Source: Platerodrilus igneus
Taxonomy: Eukaryota; Arthropoda; Insecta; Coleoptera; Lycidae
Reading direction: 5' to 3'
Assembly (NCBI GenBank): GCA_036346225.1
Contig: JARFIW010000839.1
Span: 237,001-301,000, forward strand
DNA length: 64,000 bases
Part shown: piece by piece, positions 56,793 through 64,000 of the stretch
Layout of the letters: each line of letters begins with the position of its first letter
Numbering within the stretch: position 1 is the first letter of the stretch
Made by a program: the position numbers and the translations under genes
The notes under the pieces: generated by a model
What the model was told of the DNA's origin: nothing
The model's input: only the letters and a program-made list of their open reading frames with translations
The model's database searches: none

Positions 56793-57575
56793 TGATTCTC
56801 CGGATCAGTGCTCTAACCAATTGAGCTATCTAGCCTAATTGTTTAGATGATGTTATACTTAATACTACTGAAGCTTGGTCCTTGTTAATGATTTTCAATT
56901 ACGTCTTGCATTTAAGGAAATTGAATCTAGTTATATACATAATTCATGTACTAATAACTTGATCATCCCATTTTTGCAACGTTCGGAATAATACAAACAT
57001 GTAATTATATTATTATTAATACAGAAGAATAATCCACATTTGGAATGCAAATGAATGCTTGATATATATTAATAGTTATTAAGATGAAATGAAAACCCAA
57101 CTTTGTATTTAAAGTTGAATTACCATTTCAAATCGAACTAGCAATTGAAACCCACTAAAAGAACGGAGAATCAGAGGTTGCAGGTTCAAATCCTGCTGTA
57201 GCCGTTCTTTTAGTGGGTTTCAATTGCTAGTTCGATTTGAAATGGTAATTCAACTTTAAAAACAAAGTTGGGTTTTCATTTCATCATAATAACTATTAAT
57301 ATATATCAAGCATTCATTTGCATTCCAAATGTGGATTATTCTTCTGTATTAATAATAATATAATTACATGTTTGTATTATTCCGAACGTTGCAAAAATGG
57401 GATGATCAAGTTATTAGTACATGAATTATGTATATAACTAGATTCAATTTCCTTAAATGCAAGACGTAATTGAAAATCATTAACAAGGACCAAGCTTCAG
57501 TAGTATTAAGTATAACATCATCTAAACAATTAGGCTAGATAGCTCAATTGGTTAGAGCACTGATCCGGAGAATCA
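56793..57575. repeat. Palindrome built on a tRNA-containing unit
   Basis: Left arm 56793-57166 and right arm 57202-57575 are both 374 bp and nearly perfect inverted copies; the 35-nt loop (57167-57201) is most of a tRNA 3' half. The left arm ends in the 5' half of the tRNA on the minus strand (56835-56793). In the right arm the unit from the 3' half in the loop to the complete tRNA at 57533 repeats with a period of about 404 bp. Confidence 0.85.
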
Positions 57576-57606
57576 GAGGTTGCAGGTTCAAATCCTGCTG
57601 TAGCCG
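57533..57606 (+). tRNA. tRNA-like gene, class I cloverleaf, GGA at anticodon position
   Basis: It folds as a full cloverleaf: acceptor GGCTAGA/TGTAGCC (one mismatch), D arm GCTC/GAGC, anticodon stem CTGAT/ATCAG, five-base variable loop AGGTT, T arm GCAGG/CCTGC with loop TTCAAAT, discriminator G. Box A (TAGCTCAATTGG) and box B (GGTTCAAATCC) match the pol III promoter consensus. The anticodon loop CCGGAGA has C at position 33 instead of the nearly invariant U, and GGA (Ser) conflicts with the short variable arm. It is more likely a tRNA-derived repeat or pseudogene than a working tRNA. No CCA is encoded. Confidence 0.6.
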
Positions 57607-57710
57607 TTCTTTTAGTGGGTTTCAATTTCTAGTTCGATTTGAAATGGTAATTCAACTTTAAATACAAAGTTGGGTTTTCATTTCATCTTAATAACTATTA
57701 ATATATATAC

Positions 57711-57718
57711 ATATATAT

Positions 57719-57762
<44 letters not shown>
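57711..57762. repeat. (TA)n array
   Basis: TA array with short CACACA interruption, at the right end of the tRNA-unit region. Confidence 0.95.
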
Positions 57763-57765
<3 letters not shown>

Positions 57766-60700
57766 CGAAATTTGTCAACTTAAAAAATAGTATTTTGCTA
57801 AACTGGCAATGCATGACACGTTTCTTATTTATCTAAAGAAGCCGCTTAGTTTCGGTGTCACTACGATTTTAAATTCTTTGGCGTTCAGATAATAAAAAAT
57901 CACGTAATTTAAACTTAATAAATTATATAAAGTTAATAATAGCTAATAATTTTGAGGAAGTACCTGCCATGTTATCTAATTATTTGCTGTAATCTTACTG
58001 CGCGACGAAAACAAATAAAAAGTGATGGTATATTTCGAAACCTGTGAAATACAAAAATCGAAAATTAATCAAAACGTTTAGAACAAATTTTATAATTGGA
58101 TAAACAAAAGAATTCGAATAAAGTTTTTTTTTGAAAACAAAAGGTATTTTGTTGTTGCGAAAAAATTTTGATAGTTGAAAAAACATTGGTGTTCAATTAA
58201 ATAAACAAGTCTTTCTTTATGCTTCCAATGCAAAATCTATTCGTGGAAAATGTTGTTACAATTATATGATTCCGCAAAATGATATCGTTAGTAGATTTAT
58301 TTATTTCCATAGAAAATGACGCACCTGGTTTATCACTAAAGTATTTCAAGTATGTCACTTGACTCACAAACAAAACTTAAATAATGACAATAATAGAATT
58401 GGATGACTTTTTGAACTGATGAATAGTAATGGTTGCTATGACCGTCAGCAAAATGCTTCTCCACATACAAAGCTTTTCCGCGAAAAAAAAAAATGAATTT
58501 TTCTGGCAAGTTACAAATTTAGAGATATTTGTTATAATTGATGAGTGTTTCATTACCTAGAAGATGGCTTTTTCTACAAAATATAGCTCAAGTGCTTCTA
58601 TGACATTCCACGTCTTATGCCCATCTTTCAAAAATCCTAAATATACAACTTGATTGACTTCTATTACTTGACAAAAGTTACGGGAACTGAAAATTGTTTT
58701 GGTCAGGGTTGGTCAAGAATCCTCTCGAAGTTCAAAGATGTAACGTAAATATATGGGCATCTTTGACCAACATTATTTTTAATATCTCGTGTATTTGTAT
58801 ATGCGAGGGGAGCTCCTGTATGGTATCTACCCAACTCTGAAAATAGGAAGGTAGAGGAAAACGCAGCCACGATTGACATTAATACCTTTACTCTACAGTT
58901 ATTCTTATAACTCTACGCTTTCGTAAACAAACTATTTTGGTAATTTTGTAAAATATAAGTATATTAAGTTTTTCAAGTTGTCATTCGATAAAAATTGACG
59001 CTTTTTAATGTTTTTTATGTATTTTAAAGAAATAATACTCACAAGGGTGAGAACTAAACTTTAACGTCGACGCTAAAACTTCTTATAACTACATTTATTG
59101 ACATTTTGAATACAGTTGCGTAGTTTTTTCGTGCATATCAGGAGAATACCCTCTGCATCCCAGAAAATGTTATTACTTTTCCTGTACGATAATGTGTTTT
59201 CGTCTTTTTGGGCAGTAGTGAGTCCATATGACCCATTGCATTGATTCTTGTGTCATGGAAGGATTACAGTTACAATCCTATGCCTCAGGTCTTTATGTAG
59301 AGATAAACAGTCAAATTCTGTTGAAAATATTTGCGCCTGCACAGTTTTGTTCGGACACGGAGGAGCTTGGGAAGCCACCAGACTGAGACTGTTTATCATC
59401 AAAACTAAGTTTGGAAATTTCAAATCACTCATTTTTATTATTTCGATGTTTTTAACACCAATGAAATTCTTATTTGGCGCTCGGTCAAAACTAATTTCTC
59501 AACTTCGTTATTGGTGCTTCCATACTTTAGATCATCATATATGGATAGCCTGACTACTTGAACTGATTGCACTAATATTCGGTTTGGAAATAGGGACCAT
59601 TTCTTCCATACAGTTCCATCGTTCTTTCATTGATATTTGTCGAACTATTCCCAACTTTCGATACAAACTTCATAACGCTTCAAATCGCTCAATTTCGTTT
59701 CTTGAAACTGAAATAGAAATGACAAAATTTAAACGATTATAACCAAACTTTGAGGTAATGCTTGGCATTTTCATCAATCATATTTGATATAGTTATTGAT
59801 GTGTATCAGGTATACACTGCATGCAACTTCATAGATGGTAAATACTATCGATTGAAAGAGTTTCAAGACGAAAATATGATTTGAACCGGAAATTGTAACG
59901 ACTGCTCGGTTGTCACCTTGAATGAACACGATTAAGAAGATTCTGTCGCTTGCAGGATCTACTGATATTTAAACTAGTACAGAGAAGTTAAGAATTTTAG
60001 TAGAATCTATCTTTGTTTTTGTGTAAACTCTGTTGGTATCTGATTTGTGTAGTTCAGTGTTAGGTGTTTAAATTTCGAGTATAACAGTTCCTATTCTTAT
60101 AGAAAACGATAGTTAGTCACCATCTCTCTAGTTTATCTCTGTTCTTTTGTTTCTACATCTATTTCTATAAGAAATGGTATATGTTTCGAAGATCCAAAGC
60201 TAAAAGTAATTCTTAATATATTTCTTTCTAAATGCAGTTCTAGTGTAAATTTTGTTAGGGCAGTTTTATATATAGGGTGTATTTCAATTTGACATTTATT
60301 TGCAACTATGCATTGAACGCATTAAAACAAAACTTTTGTAAAGAAGATTTTCTACAGAACTCAAAAACGAGGTGGTATTTGTCTTAGAATTTTGTCAGAA
60401 ACAAAAGTCCGGACCTGTAAAGTACAATATTGCCGGAATACTGAATATGATTGCTTATAAATATTTAGGCAGTGTTAATAGTAACTTGTAACAATTTTAT
60501 TTTCGATAATAAATCCCTCCATATAATTTTAAGAATAATTTAACAATTTTATTAATAACAATAATAATTTGCATTCAACTTCAAAAGTAATACGTTAAGC
60601 CTGCATCGTCCTTTAATAATCTACTTATATTTAGATATCTGTGTCGTATACAGCTATTTACAAGCACATCTCTGTTTGATTGTTCCCCTCCTGACGGCGC

Positions 60701-63700
60701 GACCGCCCGAGCTGGTTAGAAGATAGTCGGCCACAAGTGATAGAAATATCAACATGTACCCTAGATTGCAGGCCGGCAATCTGCGAATCCATTTCAATTA
60801 GTGAACATATCTTCGAATAACGCGCGACAAGTAGGATGCAACTTTTAAGACACACAAGGACACAGTAAAGTATACACATGTAAGATGCCACCTTTGGAAG
60901 GCGGCGTATTTCAACTTCGCGATTACGACTGCTGCAGAATGTATTGCAACAGGATTTGATTTGACACGTAGAACGAAGTCATTAAAGAAGTTGGTTTGGA
61001 TGAATTTGTTTCAAATTACAAACGCTGTTATCGTTGCTTGAAATAACGGGGATCCCGTCTTTCTTTGTTACAATGCGACAAATGCAGTTTTGGTTCGTAG
61101 ATAGCTATAAGTTCTTTTTATGTGTTTCAAAACTAGGAACACGTTAACTTGCTTTGATGCGTAATACAAGTACGTTATAAAAGTTTCAACTAATTGCTGA
61201 GCTGGATTTACCAGTAGTAAAACTAAAGTTCACTGATTTAATGTTTTAAAAACAACACGCTTTGGTCAATATGAATCGTCGGTAACGTCAACAGGTGTTA
61301 CTGACGTCATATATTTTTCCGCTTTGTACTGCTGACAGATGTTATTTTTAAAAGCAAATACTTTGAACAGCTTTAGTACAATATATGTAAACATGTCTAT
61401 TTTTGTGATCAGCTTTATCTACATTAAAATTTGTATATGTAATTTAGAAAACTCAAATGCTAACATTGTTAGAAACTATTAATTTGTTATCTGCCTGAGC
61501 AGATCTGCACAGGTTAGAACCCTATTTGTACAACAAGTTCATGTCTTAAAGTAAAGTATTTGATTGAAAATAATTAAGACAAACATGAAAGTTGAAAGTT
61601 TTAGATTGATACAGTTAATGATTAAATTTTTTGTTACAAGTCACATTATTTTAAAAGAGATTTTTTTAGTAAACAATTAGTTCAAGATTAAAGATTTTTT
61701 ATTTTGATCAAGTGTGATCAAATCTAATAACATAAAGCTAAAACCCTTATGAGTAAGAAATTGATGCCAATTTTATATTGGAAATACCTTTTTACTACTT
61801 CTTTATGTATTTTTGCTGGACACAAATGGTGTTCCACTTTTTTATTTATTTAACTATTACAATTTCTTACAGGAGCTGCGTCTTATTGTATTAAGACAGG
61901 TTTTTGTCAGCGAAGGCGATCCTTTTTCTTTGGGTCTCCACGACCGCCCTTAGAAATATGCTATGCAAGTATCATAATTACATCAGGACTTGGTGGCGCC
62001 TATTTGGTTTAGATTAAGTTTGATCTGCAAACAGATTTCGACTTACCCCCCCACTTCTCATAGCTCTACCCAAGGAATAGACCCCTAGTTGTGTCGGAAG
62101 ATTTTTGGAACAACAAGTATCACTGGCGCCCATGAGTGAAGCCAGCTACATATATAAAAAAAAATTCGTTTCACTGGCGCCTAAAAAAATACGTTTCAAA
62201 CTTCTCTAACATGCTTGTTGTCTTTAGATTATGGTCACGCTTGTTAGACTTGTTTATGAAGTAGAGATAAGAATTCATGATTAATATCATGAACTGGAGA
62301 TAATTCAAATTCAAATTTTGACAATCCCAACGGTACCGATTTTGTCTAGTAAAACCTTTTATTAAGTATAGTTTAAAGAAAGACCAATGTGCCGGTTTGC
62401 CATTAACCAGTGTAGCTATATTTACCTATCCTTTTATTGCCTCGGTTGTTAGTTTAATTGGTCAACTACCCTGAACAGAAAATTTTGAGAAAGGGCAAAA
62501 TTCTTCGAGCTCTAACCTCAAAAATGCTGAAATTGACAAATACATTTTATAAAACTAAAATCTTATTATAGCTTAGTTTACTCAAATATCCTACTAGGTT
62601 ACAAAAGAAAACAAAATTGTACTTGCAGTTGGTTTTGTCATACAGTGCTTACAGAAATATCACTTTCATTGTAATTAACGGCATTACATATTTTCCGGTT
62701 CTACTACACATCTACATTTATAACCAATCTTGACGTTGAAATATCGGTTTGCAAAGTACATTTATTTTTAATACATTAAAATGAGCAGATGATCTTGTAG
62801 CAAGATTATGTATATTAATGTGATAAATCTTCGTTATACTTTATTATATATTTTTACTTCATAACTTATTCAAATTTTTATGTTACATATTACATGTCGT
62901 CCTTATATAATAAAACAAGCTCCATACGTCATCTTCTCGATTCTTCTAGGTTCTATTTAAATAATTAGCCACTAGATGATGTAATAATTACCTTGATTTT
63001 GTGTTTCAATGAGGTATTAGTATAAAGTTATCGCGGTCACAAAAAATTTTTCACACTTTGTTAATAAACGAAACGGACTCCTATTATGACTCCTTTTTAC
63101 GACTCCTGTAATCTTACCTATTTTTATAGCTTTACCGGTAGTTTTGCTTCTTAGAATAGGACCGTTTCTTCATTCATACAAGATAATTGGTTTGTTGAGG
63201 TATATAATTTTTGACCTTTTTGAACTCTCTTGATAGGAAATGCCGTAAACTTGTTTTGGTTGATACCTTAAAGAAGATAATTCGAAAATAAATTTTTATA
63301 ATTTCTTTAAAGTAGATTGATGTAAATTAATGTATGCAGTTTATTAATGATAGACATAAACTTTAATTACTAAACTTAAAGCGGGCGTTTTTCTGTTTAC
63401 ATACGCGCAAAAACTTAAAGAATATTTACACACGGAAAATATGTTTTACATTATAAGTGCATAAAATGGTATATTTAAAACGTGTCTGCGGCAAATGCAT
63501 GAAACTTGGTAATATTCAGGAAAATAGAGTATTTATTTATACACGACTGAAAATAAATGAATAAACACAATCAGTAAATTTGAAATTTAACTTTGTTCTT
63601 AAATGGTATGTGTCCTTAGAGAGTGTTATTTTACACGAGAATCTCGTTTTATGTACTAATGGAATACGCTTATGCCTTAATACAGGGTAAAATCTACGTA

Positions 63701-64000
63701 TTGTAAATTATAATCTCTTACGTTTTGGATGACGTATTCTTTTCCACTTAATTTGGCGTGCAATGACCTCTCGTGATCTCATTATCACATAATTAAAGTT
63801 TTGGCGTTGTTGTCAACACTTATGTGCGCATCTGTGCGCGACGTATCCACGATTCAGTAGCAGCAATAATAGTAAAAAACCTTTACCCTTAATTGTTGCT
63901 GCAGCTGCCTCTATCCGTGCAACCAAATTCTCTCGAGAGTGTGCTTGGGTTTTACAAACTAAGCTCTTCCGAACAAATTGTATATAAGTTCCAGTATATA
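57763..64000. other. Unannotated AT-rich region to window end
   Basis: No TE protein motifs, no long repeats shared with the rest and no convincing gene. Frames of 77-101 residues at 59248-59553 and 60658-60891 have no recognisable domain. A slightly GC-richer patch at 60680-60790 and three TGGCGCC motifs near 61993-62180 are the only visible irregularities. It is probably host intergenic or intronic DNA. Confidence 0.4.

Noticed and set aside
56793..56835. Second tRNA on the minus strand
   Set aside because: Only the 5' half is present; it stops in the anticodon arm, so it is part of the palindrome and not a gene.
59248..59553. 101-residue plus-strand frame in the right flank
   Set aside because: Composition and lack of any motif look like a chance frame.
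60658..60891. 77-residue minus-strand frame
   Set aside because: No recognisable domain; no exon-like neighbours.
61991..62181. Three TGGCGCC motifs resembling a tRNA-Lys primer-binding site
   Set aside because: No LTR ends or gag/pol sequence nearby; too short to support a retroelement.

Overview
The window reads as AT-rich, non-coding nuclear DNA of an arthropod, most likely an insect and possibly a beetle (the order is a guess). The reasons are the repeat content: a Tc1/mariner-type transposase with a DUF4817-like N-terminus, a jockey-type LINE whose ORF1 starts with a PHD finger and continues with a baculovirus-FP-like segment, an errantivirus-like element with an env remnant, and Penelope-like elements (PLEs). 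I see no convincing host protein gene. Every recognisable coding region belongs to a mobile element and nearly all are broken.

Layout. 1-756 is featureless. 757-13374 is a chain of long solo LTRs (about 2.1 kb) of one Ty3/gypsy family, called family L here, separated by (TA)n arrays and interrupted by a fold-back PLE (7275-8728) and a 180-bp inverted repeat carrying hammerhead-ribozyme-like motifs (10981-11160). 13375-15499 is unannotated. 15572-21628 is family L copy 1 on the minus strand (LTR, purine-rich tract, truncated pol, gag, PBS, LTR). 21711-24704 is a PLE with direct terminal repeats on the minus strand. Its upstream repeat is entered by a DNA transposon with TIRs of about 540 bp (24705-27520). 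27577-29646 is another solo L LTR. 29787-37073 is family L copy 2, minus strand, with broken gag, PR, RT, RNase H and IN. 38085-38230 holds a hairpin and another hammerhead-like motif, and 38344-39960 a plus-strand L-related LTR. 40981-53977 is an errantivirus-like element, minus strand, with CGCG target-site duplications, a tRNA-Ser-type PBS, gag-pol-env and an intact 710-codon C-terminal pol reading frame. Its leader was later invaded by a plus-strand jockey-like LINE (49204-53354). 54470-56625 is a palindrome of about 2.1 kb made of two head-to-head PLE 3' ends with a 2-nt centre. 56793-57575 is a second palindrome with two 374-bp arms built from a tRNA-containing unit of about 404 bp. From 57763 to the end nothing is recognisable.

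How the parts relate. The elements sit like beads between (TA)n arrays, and L LTRs and PLE ends abut these arrays directly, so the arrays look like repeated landing sites. Nesting gives an order: the PLE at 21.7-24.7 kb predates the DNA transposon, and the errantivirus-like element predates the LINE. The most unusual theme is fold-back DNA: five inverted repeats in one window, four of them carrying or adjoining PLE ends or hammerhead-like sequence and one carrying a tRNA. A second theme is reiteration of the LTR-end/PBS junction inside the long LTRs of family L. All element boundaries and families were read by eye from motifs and internal repetition; none was tested by database search.
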